A stretch of 64,000 nucleotides of DNA from Distichodus sexfasciatus (lineage: Eukaryota; Chordata; Actinopteri; Characiformes; Distichodontidae), in NCBI GenBank assembly GCA_032718565.1, contig JAVGVS010000558.1:124001-188000 (forward strand), in the 5' to 3' direction. The stretch's first letter is position 1. Each line of letters begins with the position of its first letter. Below the pieces are notes generated by a model that was given only the letters and a program-made list of their open reading frames with translations, had not been told where the DNA came from and did no database searches. Made by a program: the position numbers and the translations under genes. Shown here one piece after another: positions 19,427 to 33,100 of this stretch.

Positions 19427-22400
19427 TCATTGTGTTGCATTTTTTACTGAGCAGTTGACGCAGATGTATTCCTCATTCTCAGCCTGCTCAGCAGACACGC
19501 CTACGCAAATTTGGTGGAACCACTGGTTACAGTTGCCATCACACTGGACCCAGTTTACCTTTTAAAAGACAAGGGGAAAAACATCAGTTTAAGAAAATCA
19601 GTGCTTATTCGCCCCACTTAATGGCGACTAGAATATAAAATTAATAAAAGAGGGACTGGAAACAATACTTCCTAATAATTACTGAAAAACAATTCACTTA
19701 CCTCATTTCCCTCTGGTTGCTGACATCGCTTGGCGGAACAAACTGACCAGTCTTCTTCCGAGTCGTCTGAATTGGACGTGTCTGAGACAGAACGGGAGGG
19801 CGATACTTTCTTCTCACTTATCCGGGGCTTCTTTTTCTTGGGCTTTTTGACCTTGTCTCTGTCCTGCATGTCACAGTTTTCCTGTTCCAAGTGCTTTTTG
19901 GGCGTCCTCTTCAGTTTCTCGGGCTCCTTACGCGACTCCAAGACAGCCTCCTGCCAAAAAATAAATAAAATCAAAATAAACAAATTAGTGTTCCATTGTT
20001 CCAGTGCACTGCCTCTTTTCACAGTCCTTTTCAATGGTAGAAGAAAAAAAAAAAAAGAACCATCCTCATTCACCTCTTGCTGCGGACATTTCTTAGCCGA
20101 ACACTCCGACCAGTCTTCTTCCGAGTCGTCGGAATAGGACGACGGGCCTGAGATTGAACTGGAGGGTGATGTTGTTCGCTTCTTCTCACTCTTCTTTTTC
20201 TTGGACTTCTTGACCTCTCTGTCCTGCACTTCACAGTTTTCCTGCTCCAAGTGCCTCTTGTGAGTTCTCTTAAGTTCTTTATGTAACTCTACGACAGCAT
20301 CCTGGAATGGAATTGCAATTTGGAAACATCACAACCTTCTAAATGAAGGTTACGTTACAGAAACCATTCGTTAAAGAACAGCGTGCTCCTACCTGGCCTT
20401 TATTGTGAGGTGTACTCTTGTGAGGCGGGCTTTTATGGGTTGGGCTTCTGTACGGTGCACTCCTGTCCTGAGCAATGTGATACTGGTGGTCATGCTCACT
20501 GCTCTGGAGGGAGTGACAGGAGGGGGACATCCTGGAGAGCAGGACCTGGTAGAGTTGATGTAGCTCCGGTAAAGTCACTTGCAGAAGCAGGCCCTCCACC
20601 AGCAGCTCTTTCAGCTCGGAACCAAGACCTGACACACGTACATTTCAAAGTCACATATACCGGCATATATTTACTACTGGAACAGGTCACTTGCGTAAAT
20701 TGAGACGCTACTCACAACTGAGCGGAATGCATGAATGCAGCATGTAAAATGAACCATTAGTCCCTTCCAGGGACAGGGCTGATGCCATACCAGCAAACGG
20801 TCTTGCCTACAGATAACAAAAAATAAACAGGTGCTGAAAGAAAGTGCCGGAAAAAGCCGTTCTGCGTAGTTTTATACAACCCAGATGCATGGAAACTTAC
20901 TTTTGTGTTAAACTGCTGTGTGAAAGGTGACGCCTGCTGCACCCTGTGCTGCCAACGGACCGTCCTCTCGATCAGATAGCGGAGCGCGTCACCCTCAGGA
21001 AGCCGGACGCGGATGCGCTGCAGAGAGGCAAGCAGAGGCAGCACCTTGTCCAAGGGGGGCTTCTCTGAGCGGCAGCAGAGCGGACAGAGCCACGGCTGCC
21101 CCGACTGCTTGTCCTGGAAGCCCGGCACGCAGCCACTGTGATAGGAGTCGCGACAGAGCTCGCACTGCAGCATTGGGCCCGCGGGCACAGTGTGGCACAA
21201 GCACACAGTGGAAGCAGAGCCACACGAACTGGTTTGAAACTTCGCCTCATTTGCGCTCCTCAGGACGGACAGACTTTCCAGCTCCTTCTGATGCACCTCT
21301 CCCAGAGTGGCCATCTGTTGAAAACGAGATTAAGTTACCACCCAAGGAAGAAGCGTTTAATATGCACGCATTTCAACTGTATAGTTTTCGACTCGGTCTG
21401 ACGGAGCGCAACACGTCCGGACGCAGAACGTATTTTCCATATGAAAGCAGGGAAGACGTACCGCTGAGGCTGTGTCTTTGCTCTCAGAGAGAGCTCGCTC
21501 CACATCACTTAGACAGTCCAGCTTCACCCCGGTCTTTTTGCCAGTTGGTGAAACATCTTTCGCCCGTTTCGACTTCGATTTAGAACCCCCTGCCTCACAC
21601 CTGGGGCACAGGACCTAAAGACGACGGAACCACTCGTTAATGTGCTTCTAATTGGCATATCGGGCAAAAGAGTTCTGTCTCAGTTCAGTCGAACTGAACA
21701 TGAACATTAACTCGAGCGCAACAATTTGGCGTACTCCACCTCCAAGAGTGAAAGAGAGGAGTTCTTCAACAAAAACGTTTTCGCCGCACTCTCCTTCCAG
21801 GCCTGCACTTCTGACACCAGGCTCTCCAGGCGTTCCAGGGGTTCCAGCAGGACAGGGATGCCCTTAGCTTTCACTACCAGGTCTGACAGGGTGGTCAAAA
21901 CAGGGATACGGCCTCCCAGCTGCAAAAACAGGCATTTTCAAAACTAAAACTAAAACGAAGATCTCCTTTTTAAAAAAGAGGATAAAAGTGCCAGGCTACA
22001 AGAAGGTGACAGGACATGCGGCTACCTGAATGGCGTCCGCCTCCCGAATCCACTCTTTGGCCCGGCTGACCGAGTCCTGTAGCTGGAGGCAGTTAGGAAG
22101 GTAAGCATGAATACTGTTTACTTCCTGTAGGGCAGCTTCCAGAGTCTCCAAATTAAAGCGAGGCCTTCGGGGGAAAGACAAAGAACACGTTAAGCCAAAG
22201 TGAAACAAGAAGAATGTTGTTGTGGTACGTAACTCAAGTGACATTAAATCCATTACTCTGTATGCACCGTGCAAATATTTCTCACACTCGGTCACGCGTG
22301 TGGGTAAACAGGGCGATAGGATTCGACGTGGCCCGTGTACGCGCCTCCTTTATTAGCCATATAGGGACAACAGAATGGACACACGTTGCAACACCACAAT

Positions 22401-25400
22401 ACATTGATCCTGCTAATCTTCCAGGAAGCAGTGTCCAGCGGTAAATGCTAACCCGACACATTTTACCTAATCGGGCCTGACCGACCTTTTCAAGCATTCA
22501 TTTCGTGGCGGGGAGTGAACAAGCGTCCGTTCAAAAATGACGGAAGTAGAAGTGCCCAAACACATTACGATGACTTTTGTGCAAATGAAATACTTTATGC
22601 GCTTGCAAATTCAGCTTTTATCTACTGCCGTTAAAAGAGTGTCAAGGTTCAGAGCCATTTAGCGACACTATTCGTTTTTTTTATATTCAATAAATTATGC
22701 AAACACTCAAACCACGTCCTTTCAAGAGACGCATGATGATATCGGATGAGCAGATAATTGCTTTTCTTTTTTTAAGTAATTGGCTTAATTCTTAGATCTG
22801 CCATCACTTAACGTACGCTGGAAAGGTAGCGCTTATGCAAAGTATGGGCTAAAAGGCAGGTTCTCGCGTGAAGGAAGCAAAGTAAGAAATTCTAAACCAG
22901 GAATTTAATTACACATGTGAAGTAGAGATGCACCGATCCAACTTTTTCAGTTCCGATACCGATGCTAATGCACAGGCTTTGGGTATCGGCCGATCCCGAG
23001 TACCAAAAAGATACCAGTTTTTAATTAAGTTATGTATTTCTCTGTTTTGAGGAGACTGAGAATACGCTGTTATGCTTGGAAATACTTGACTTGAATACGG
23101 ATTTCCAAACAAAAACAACGTAATCTAATAATTACATGCTAAATGATTTATTATTCATATAAAAATGACTTGTTTAAACACAGTTCTGTACAATTTTGTG
23201 ACGCTAAAGCCATCAGGAACGCAGAGATTCCGAGCGAGAGCTGGTGTAACTCTGCGTTCTGATCCAAACAGTAAAAGTCGCGTGATTTGCATCTGCTGTT
23301 TGTGTTGTGGTGCTTGTTTTGCTCGTCATATATCAATATTAGCGCAAACGTCCAACAATCAACCGGCTTTACCGCAGTGCCAGTGCCGATGCATAACGAA
23401 TCGTGCGTGCGCCCATACGTAAATATAGGAAAAGCTACAATTTAATTTCATCTAATTTAATTAAGAAAACAGAATTTGCAATGAATCGGTAACTAGTAGT
23501 TTGTAGCTAATGTTATATGTTGCTAACTTCAGCCAGTACCCTAGTGTAATTGTGTCTATTAAAGTTCATTAAATCCTTTAATTTGGCAGGGATTACGCTT
23601 CTAACATGGTTTCATCAACATGTTCATTTGAAGCGGATGTGCAAATAATGTACAATCTGATTATTTCAACATCTTGCCCTTTGAAAGTGCATCTTAAACG
23701 ATCTGTATTTGCTTCTTACTTCTAGGAACTATCAAGAGGTTCAGTGAATTCGTCTCTGCGACTCTGTCTCCACACGGCTCAGAGTTGAGCGTGTAAAGAG
23801 GTTTTTTTGCGCCCGAAAGTTCCACCGCACGCTCAGAATTTTGCTAATCTTTCATTTTTAATGTTTAAAGACAGCAGATTAGTAAATAAAAAAGAAAATA
23901 AATATTGCATTTCTCCTAAATTCTAATATAGTGGTATCTAATTAAAAAAAATTGAAATGTGTTTATCAGCACCGGCAGATATAAGCATGAAAAACATCGG
24001 ATCTGGGCATGGGGTCTATAATTCCCATATCACGCATCTCTGGTTCTTTCAGTGTTTCTTTTAAATGTTAATGTTGGTATCAACGACAAAGTAATTACAG
24101 CTGTGAAGTTCAACAGGGGGCAGCACTATGGCATCGTCACCTCATAGCAAGAAGGTCCTAGGTTTGATCCGCAGGTCCGCTCAGGGACTTTCTTACATTG
24201 TTTACTAGGGGTGTGCAAATTATGTAATCGAATCACGATTCTTTCTCTGTCGATTCAAAATCCGATTCATGCATTCCAAAAATTCGATTCATATTTTTCA
24301 GCTACCATAATGGCTCTAGTTCACTTTTACCTCAACCCGAGTTCAGCTCTCCAATCCTACAGGTGGCGCAATGACAAAAGCTGCCAAGATAGACCTCCTT
24401 TGCGTGAGCATGAAGGAAATGAGGTCAGTATGTGTAATGTAGGGACTGTGTGCGAGCGACGGAAAGCGTGAAGGACAAAGCGATTCAACCTGCCCCATTC
24501 TCAGTGAAGGCAAGTGTCTGGGCACATTTCGGATCTTACAACTGCGATGGGAAAAAGAATCTCGATAAGACGCAGGCTAAATGCAGCCACTGCAAAGGAA
24601 AGGTGAAGCATTTCGCAAGACACTATGGACGTGAGGACTCACATGACATGGCGTCGTCCAGCGATTAAAAGACACGGACGAACAGCCGCCTAAAGTAAAA
24701 AACTTTCCAGTCGTCCAAAGCCCTCTGCGTTTATGTATTAAATCGTTAAATCGTGAATCGCTTATGAATCGTGAATCGGTTGCAGACCGTTTACGGTTCA
24801 AATCATAAGCCCAAGAATCGGAATCGTTTACGGACCGTGAATCGGTTGCGGACCGTGAATCGGTTGCGGATCAAATCATAAGCCCAAGAATCGCAATCAT
24901 TTACGGACCGTGAATCGTAAGCCCAAGAATCGGAATTGTTTACGGATTGCTAATCGTTTACGGATCGAATTGTAAGCCCAAGAATCGGAATCGTTTACGG
25001 CTCGAGAATCGTTTACGGCTCGAGAATCGTTTACGGCTCGTGAATCGTTTACGGCTCGTGAATCGTTTACGGCTCGTGAATCGTGAGCCCAAGAATCGGA
25101 ATCGTTTACAGACCGTAAATTGTTTACGGATTGTGAATCGGTTGCGGATCAAATCATAAGCCCAAGAATCGCAATCATTTACGGATCGTGAATCGTAAGC
25201 CCAAGAATCAGAATTGTTTACGGCTCGTGAATCGTGAGCCCAAGAATCGGAATCGAACTGTGAGATTTTCTGAATCGTGCACCCCCCATTGTTTACACTA
25301 CCTGGGGTCAACATTTACATACCCACAACAGGTTTTGTGTTTCAGTTTTGGTGGAAAAACACATCCACATTCATTATGAATCAGATCGGAATCATTTAGA

Positions 25401-28400
25401 TTAAATTCTGGCACGTGGAAAATACTACCACCCTGAACTTAATCTGGCGAGGGTGCCGGGGAAGCAAACCTGGTCACATGAGGTGTAATGTGTAAATGCA
25501 ACCGAAGATATTTACTTTGGATTTTTTCGTTTCATCGAAGTGCCACATCTCACCGCATCAAATCAAAGCCATCTACGTGAAATCTTTCAATGAACGTACA
25601 TCTTTGCGACCGCTAACACGAGAAACCTTAGCCGCGACCCGTTATTTGTGCAAAGCCTGACCTGGCTGTCAGCATGCCGTGCGCCTTCTCCTCCCAGTGC
25701 TCACACACGGTGAGCAGCTCCTGTAGTTGGGCCATTGTCCTCTCCACACAGGCATGTTGGGCCAGTCCTACGCCTTGGTCAATCAGTCTCCTCATGCAGT
25801 CCAGACTGAGACTGTCAGACTGCTCGCTGGCCTGCTGCACCGCCTCTACCCAACGGGCCTGCTCCAGCCTCTGCCTCAGCACGGCCAGCTCGGGCAGCTC
25901 CACGTCCAGGCCGGAGCCCTCGTCCAAAAGGGCCTGCAGGGCCACCGAACCCGGCATGTCCTCGTTCAGAAGGTCCGAGCTCCTCAGCTGGAACTGCTCA
26001 ACGCGGCTTAGGAGAGCCTGGGGAGAAGCGAGGCTGACTGAGCGCATGACGGCATGTTTTAGGACTAACAGTTTGTTACACAGCGGCCGTCTGCGCTGTT
26101 CCTGGAGATCTAGAATTAAGTTTCCAGCAGTTTTACAACACATTTCATCGCAACACAAACATCCGAAAAAGGATGTCAAACCTCAAACCTGTCAGAAACT
26201 GTTTATTTATAGTTTTTGATTTTTTTTTCATTTTGAAGATGATTTATCTGGTCTGGTACCTTGAGAAAAGGCGCCTGTCTGATAGTGCAGGGAAGATCGT
26301 AGAGCTGTTGGACAAATGACCTCAACTCCTCTACACTAAGCTGGTTCTGAGACCTTCCTCCACCAGTGCGATACCTAGATAAAAACAGTCCGTTAATGAT
26401 TCGACATCAGCTCGTGCAGCAAACGGTCGTTCACAAACTCCCGTTGGGCTCGATTTATATTTGGTAATCATTTTCTGTAATTTGCTGGCATTAGAGTGGT
26501 CAAGCAGACAGGCATCCAGCATGTCTCAGTGTGAAATAAAATCACCTGGTTTGCCTCTTGCCATTGAGCAGCTGTTGGGCCATCGAGGCACTCTTCTCCG
26601 CGTCCTGAACGATCTGACGCAAATGCCGCAACAAGTCCGTCTCCGTGTACATCTTCTTTTCTGCCTCTCCGAGCATGATGCGGAGATCTTCCAAGTCTGG
26701 AGGCAGAGGAGAAACATTAGTACCTTAGTATATAATGCTTCCCCCCAAAAAAAACAAAAAAAAACTGGCACATCGACACAACTTACCACTTTTGCCGTTT
26801 TGGTTGACGTTTAACATCGTGGTAACCTTTGAAGCCCAGTCGTCGTATGACTCTGCACGCGACGCCACACACTTAAACATCTGATTCAGATAATCCAAGG
26901 TGAACTTGTAGCTGGAAGAAAAATAACAATAATATAACTTTTTTGCTACATTTCTGTAGATTTAAGAAATGAGGTCGCTATAGCCCTAACAAAAATGTGT
27001 GTGTTTTTCTAGACCCTTTTAGGGCTTATTATAGTGTGTGTGTAGAAGTTATGGTGTTGTGTTCAGGACATCCTGCACTACTCAAGATTTGTCAAAGTTT
27101 GATGTGTAAATGCCGACACAGTCTTAAAATCAGCCCATTTGTGACTCTGCACGGGCAAAACCAGTCGCTTGTCGCAACGAGGTTTTGAAAAAACGCAGCG
27201 TTATGTTGTGTGGTGTAAAAAATTCCCAGATTTGGTTTTAGTGTTTTGAAACAGTGGAAGGTCTATACTGTACTGTTGTGAATAAATTTCGTGAAAAATT
27301 TACCCTTTCCATCCTAAAAACGTGACTTTCTTGAGGTGAGGAATTCAGTTCCAGCAGAATGTTAAAAGTTTTTGTTTTGACCGCTCTACTTCTCTAACAT
27401 TTACAGTAAACCAATTGGTCGATTTAGTGTGAAGATATTCGAACCATCTTCGCCTCCCCGAAAGTTCAGTTAACCTAACGCGCAGGTTGCCATCCTCGCG
27501 GTGGCTGTGAATGCAGCGAGGCTATCAGAATACAAATGTAGCCGCTGACCGCACCGAGCCGCTCAGAGTGCTATTTAGTCAACTTCAAAGGCAGATTTCT
27601 CCGTTTCTCACTTGGCGTGACAGGAGAAACCCGACTCCTCTGAATGTTGATATCTCAGTCATATGTCGTCCGATTCATTCGATGTAGGTATCGTTTTGAA
27701 GGTTGATTTACACCCTAAAATCCCAAATTTGACCCCACGCAACATAAACGCTCGTTTTTCTCGGAAACCTCCGCTGGTGACAAGCGCATCGGTTTGCCGC
27801 AGAGTCACAAATGGGTTTGACGCCAAAATGGTTGTGTATGTCTATCAAAGACCTAGGGCCTAGGCAGTTTTGCTCTGTCGCTGCCTACCAGTGCCGCCGT
27901 AGTGTTGCCGACCACACGTTTGGCCAGACCGAAATTGCGAACTGTCTGGTGGGCCCTGAGGACTGGATTGAGAAACGTGGGCGTAGTGGCTACTCGGCAT
28001 AGGGTTAATGTGTGTGCGCGCTCACTTGAGCCTGTAGCTGCTGGTTGGGCAGGAACAGAAGCCCTCGAGGTGGTGCAGACAGACCAGCTGGCCAGGGCTG
28101 CAAGGACAGGTAACGGCAGACAGGTAGCAGGTGGTCCTGCACTTAGCACACTGCCTCTCTTCATCTGGCAGCTCCTCATAGTTCACCTGCTGAGACTGCC
28201 ACACACCCTGGGGAGAAATGAGCGCACACACACACAATAATGGGATCAATTAGTAACAGAGAGGACGGCTGTATGTAGACATGGGAATAGTGGTAAAGGG
28301 GAAAGAGAGCGAGGATTTTACTGGTGGAACAAAAGTGGTACCACAAGAGCTGATACGGTGTGTTTTTACAGTGCTGTAGTCTACTATTTTTACTGTAAAC

Positions 28401-30095
28401 AGTAACGGAGACATCAACAAAAGACCAGTCGCCATGGGACGACGACTCAAAAAGCTCACAACTTACAGCAGGAATCACGTCAGACAAGCTAATGCGAAGG
28501 TTCTCTAGAAACATTTTATAAACTGCTTCCAAAGACTTCAAGTGTACCGGTTTCACCCGCTTTTCAGATTTGTGCCAAAGTCAATCATGAGAGTGACAAA
28601 TGAGGAAAAATAAACGAACTAGGGATGCACGATAATATCGAAATCATATCGGAACCGGACGATATTTGGGTTTTTTTTAATGAATTTTTCGGAATCGGCC
28701 CGATGCTTAGATTTGCCCGATATTTTATGACGCGTTTACTGAAGGCCGGTAAGGTACGCCCACCCGAGGTGGATTTATTTCGGCCCGCGCTCCGCCTTAA
28801 AATGTATGAAAGTTATTCTTGTTTAATTTTACGCAGGAACGCTCGTTAGTTAAAAAATCTCGCTTTTCACAATAGCTTCTGCTTCACATCACACCAAATT
28901 ACGTACATTTCACTTAGCGAATGTGCGTTCGCTCATGGGCTGTGTCTCGAGCTGCATACTACCGCACTTAATAGTATGGTAGGTAAGGCGCTTTTCATAC
29001 TTTTCTATGCGGTATGCATCTCAGAAATAGCCGGGTTGTAGCCATCAGCTCTCTACTTACTAGGTAGTGCACATGGAGTGTCACACGCCTCTATTCGACT
29101 GGGTACTTCGGGCGGGAAGTGCCTTTTCCTTAAAATTGCCAGCGCTAGCGTCAAATGTTCACCCGCCAACTCCGCCACGCTCGCTGACTTGCCGCTAGGT
29201 TCAATGTCGAACTATGGCGCTTACTGGAACTTCAAGTAGCGCATTATCTCGCTTTACGCTAACTCTGCTCTCATTTATCGCATCATGAAACCGTCGAGAT
29301 GTCGGCGTCGCCAATAACCTTAAATGCAAACACTCTTGCCCTAAAAACGTGAAGCATAACTCACCAGCTTATACGCTCGCCAGAAGCCTCTTCTCCTCTG
29401 AATCATGTCACCTATGTCCCGACAGAAGAGGCCAGCTCCAGCTCTAGATTGTCCGCCTTGGCTGCAATGTTACAGACCATCTCGTCATGTGAAAAAACGC
29501 AGTACCTGTACAAAGAACGGTAATGCTCCACACACTGGCGACCGAGAGGGATCTGGAATAAAAACAAAACCGAAACAACGAGGTCGTCGTGGTGAGGTCG
29601 GATACGGAGATCACGGACATCTAAAGCTCAAGCACCACCGCATATAAGAAGAAAAAAAAGCCCTGCTTTACCCAGTCCAGCGTGCAGAAGTTGACAGCCT
29701 CTGCGAAGTTGAAGCCCTGATTGAAGCCACTGTGATACGCTCTGGGGAAGGTGATCACGAACTCGCCGGCACACTGGTTAGTGCGGTAAATCTACCAACA
29801 ACAACAACAAAAAAAATACACGATGCTCCAATTTTTTCATGCCACGTTAAATCTGATATCTGCTTAGCTGTATCACGTGGGACTCACAGGGACTCCGTGG
29901 TCCATTAGGACATTGGGGTTCATGATGGCGACCAGCTGGTGGAGCAGATCCGGCTGAGACTCAAAGAGCTCAGGGGCCAGGTTCTTCATCACAGCCTCCA
30001 ACTTCTCTGCGGCATAACCAGGGGCACCATACCATGTCTTCGGCTCTCCCCTGCAATTACACACACACACACACACACACAATTATGAATAGAGA

Positions 30096-30130
<35 letters not shown>

Positions 30131-30131
30131 A

Positions 30132-30169
<38 letters not shown>

Positions 30170-33100
30170 GAATCTACACTGATTTCTAGGGATGCACGAT
30201 AATATCGGAATTGGCCAATAATTGCAACAGCGGACCGATGTTTAGATTTTCCTGATATTTTATGACACATTTGTTGTACGTCGGAAAGGTCGCGCTTGCG
30301 CCAGCCATGTCCAAAGTCCGAGGAATTTTACACGGCCCACGCCTTCTGTCTTAAAACGTATGGTGTCAATTTTGTGAAAATTCTGCACGCAGGGACGTAC
30401 GTCTGCGAACAAAATCTTGTGTTTACACGCCAATCCCTGCTCAGAAGCGTTGTGAACATTCAAACTAACTTGCCTCACGTGGGCTGTGTCCCGAGCCAGG
30501 TACTACCGCCACACTTAATAGTATGGTAGGTGAGACGCTCTTATCACACGCTTTATGCGTAGTATGCGCACGGGAACCAGAAGGGTTAGAAGCTAATCAA
30601 GTTTCATGCACTAGGTACACGAGAGTCACCGCCTGTTTGACTTGGTACACCACATAGGGCGGGAAGAGACTTTTTTTCGAACGCTTCCCCGCCTCCACTC
30701 TGGAATGCAGCGGAACTTTGGTGAGCAAAATTTTTTTTTGTCTTTACACGCTCAACTCTGCCTGTGCTCCCACTCGACTCCGCCTTCCTCATTTATCGGC
30801 ATCGGCATCGGCCAATAATTCCTACATCGTGCATCCCTACCGATTTGTGACGCGTTCTATTCAAGTGGTTAATGAGAAGTTACTTTAATCCAGAGTCGGT
30901 TAATTTTTCATTTTTGTACAAAAATACACTTGAACCTCAGCTATGTTCAAACTTGACAGACTGAAGACTATAAATGTTCAAAGGGTGTGAAAACACTTCT
31001 TTCACAGCCTTAGTCAGTGTAGCAGTGATGCCGCTTTAAGAAAACCGCTAATATAACTTCCGTCGCCGAAAACATTACAATTTTGGCACGGGTCTTGGTC
31101 TAATGTAATAATGTCTTGGTTTAGCCTAGAATTTGCCAAACAGTGGAATCCCACCAGTGCAGATAGTTGATGGAGTAGCTCCAGTGGTCTTCAATGTGCC
31201 AGCAGAAGGATGAGAAGCACATGCCCACGTAGAGCCAGGGCAGCTTGCGCCACATATGTCAGCTGTGATGTGAGTCAGCACTGAGGGGTCCAGCACTGGC
31301 ATAAACATACTCCAGGTTCCAGCCGCTGCTGAGGTAATGCTAGAGGAACGAACAGAAGGAAGAGTGATAAACATTCGACACTAAATAAAGGCAAGTGCTA
31401 ATCTATAGAAGATAATGTTAAGTTACGCTAATACTCGAATCAAGTGTTAATGGGTACCACAGCAGAACTGAGCATTTGAGGACGCTCTGGCGTATTAAAA
31501 AGGTCTTCCTGGCAGATGTAGCGCCGACCTTCTGAATATTTAAGTTCGGAAACTGCAGGGTTAAACAAACTTGTGTCGCTGCAGTTATTTTTCCCCGTCG
31601 GCATCACGTAACATAATCTGCAAATGTCGCTAGGTCTACGTCAGCTAGTAGTAATTCAGCAGCAAGATGTCGTTTTTCCTTTTAGGCTATACTTCTAACG
31701 CAGAGGTCCTCACTACTATGACACTTTGGCTCCAAGTGGCACCTAAAGCGTCGGGCCGATGCTTCGATTTGCCTGATATTTTCAGCCGATATCTGATGCT
31801 GTATTTACTGTACAACGAAAAAGGTAGCGCTTGTGCCAGCTATGTCCAAAGTCCGAGGTCGGATTTAATACGGGCCGCGCCTGTTGTCTTAAAATGAATG
31901 GCGTTATTTTGTGCCAAAATTCTGAGCACGCAGTGGAATGTTCTCAAGCAAAAATTCGCCGCGCTTACGCTCCTCGACTCAACGCAGGTTTAAAAAAAAC
32001 AAAACAAACAACGAACTAAATTGCGTGTTTGCCTCACTTGGGCTCGCACATGGGCTGTGTCCTCGAGCTGGCACTGCCATTAATTTAATAGTATGGTAGG
32101 TGAGGTATGCTTTTTTATTTTTCTATGCGGTAGTGTTGCATTTCAGGAAAAAAGTCGGGGTTGTAGCTTAACGGCTCTCTACGCACTAGTGGAGTGTCAC
32201 GTGCCCTATTTGACTGAAAACACCACATAGGACAGGAAGTGACTTTTTTTTCTTCAAATAACATGCACTACGCTAATGCTCCACCCTCGTTCCACTCTGC
32301 TTTCACAGTGTGTTAGAAATGTTAAGTTATGGCACTATATTTGCGAGCAAATTTCTGAGCATGCAGTGGAACTTTAGCGAAACATCGCCAATACAGCGGC
32401 CAAGAATTCAGGTGGGGGCGCCGCGCCAACTCGTCTCGCCTATCGGCATCTGCAAACGTAAGCATGAAAGACATTTGGCATCGCCCAATAATGCCCTTAT
32501 CGTGCATCCCTAGATTTAAATGCTACGCTTTGGGTAGTACTGGAGGTCAGATACAGACCTCTGGTTACATGGCTGAGTATACAAGACCGAGACAATCATT
32601 TACAGTTCCATTTTCACGTTACAAAAGACCTCCACGAGGCTGGAATGCACTCTGGTTAAAAGGTGGGAGCCCACGTACCTCTTCGTCGGGTGAAACTTTG
32701 AAGGAGCCGTATGTGACCGGAAACCGCCTCCCAAAGTCTTTTAGAGGCGATGTCCTACCAGACTCTACTGTCACATCCTCCTCAATGGTGCTCACTAGAC
32801 GCCAAAACTCTTTCTCAACCAGCTCTATGGGAACCATCTGAAAAGGGACACGATCGGTCAGGGTTGCAAACACATATACAACAGGGGTGCACGATTCAAA
32901 TCTCATAATTTGACTTCAACTCTTGAGCTCATGAGTTGATTCAAAAATTCATAAACAATTCAAAATTCAATATAAAGATAAATCTGTTGCCAAACTGTGG
33001 CAGATCAACAACAACAAAAAAAAATTAAAAACACACTGAATCAGATGTAGCTTACTAAACGTAATGCATATGTACGCATACTGGCTGCATTTCCTTAACG

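Noticed and set aside
20927..21583. A 218-codon plus-strand frame
   Set aside because: It is antisense to the kdm5b PHD2 exons (20901-21614); its length comes from the GC-rich coding strand opposite.
24740..25262. CRISPR-like repeat array
   Set aside because: Units are contiguous, without unique spacers, in a vertebrate intron.
24958..25314. Repetitive RKRFTS protein (minus) and NRLRLENRL protein (plus)
   Set aside because: Both are read-through of the 18-bp minisatellite, whose unit length is a multiple of three.
25674..26219. 181-codon plus-strand frame
   Set aside because: Antisense shadow of kdm5b exon 25662-26017; serine/cysteine/arginine-rich composition is typical of an antisense reading.
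27853..28240. Long frames on both strands over the C5HC2 exon of kdm5b
   Set aside because: Only the frame containing CAKC, CPCSPGQLVCLHH and CSC is the gene; the others are shadows.
28466..28565. Open frame EAVYKMFLENLRISLSDVIPA as a kdm5b exon
   Set aside because: It has a GTAAGT-like end and the right phase, but the family sequence needed before GVWQSQQ is found at 29365-29552, ending in K-L. Its own sequence does not match KDM5B and no good acceptor precedes it.
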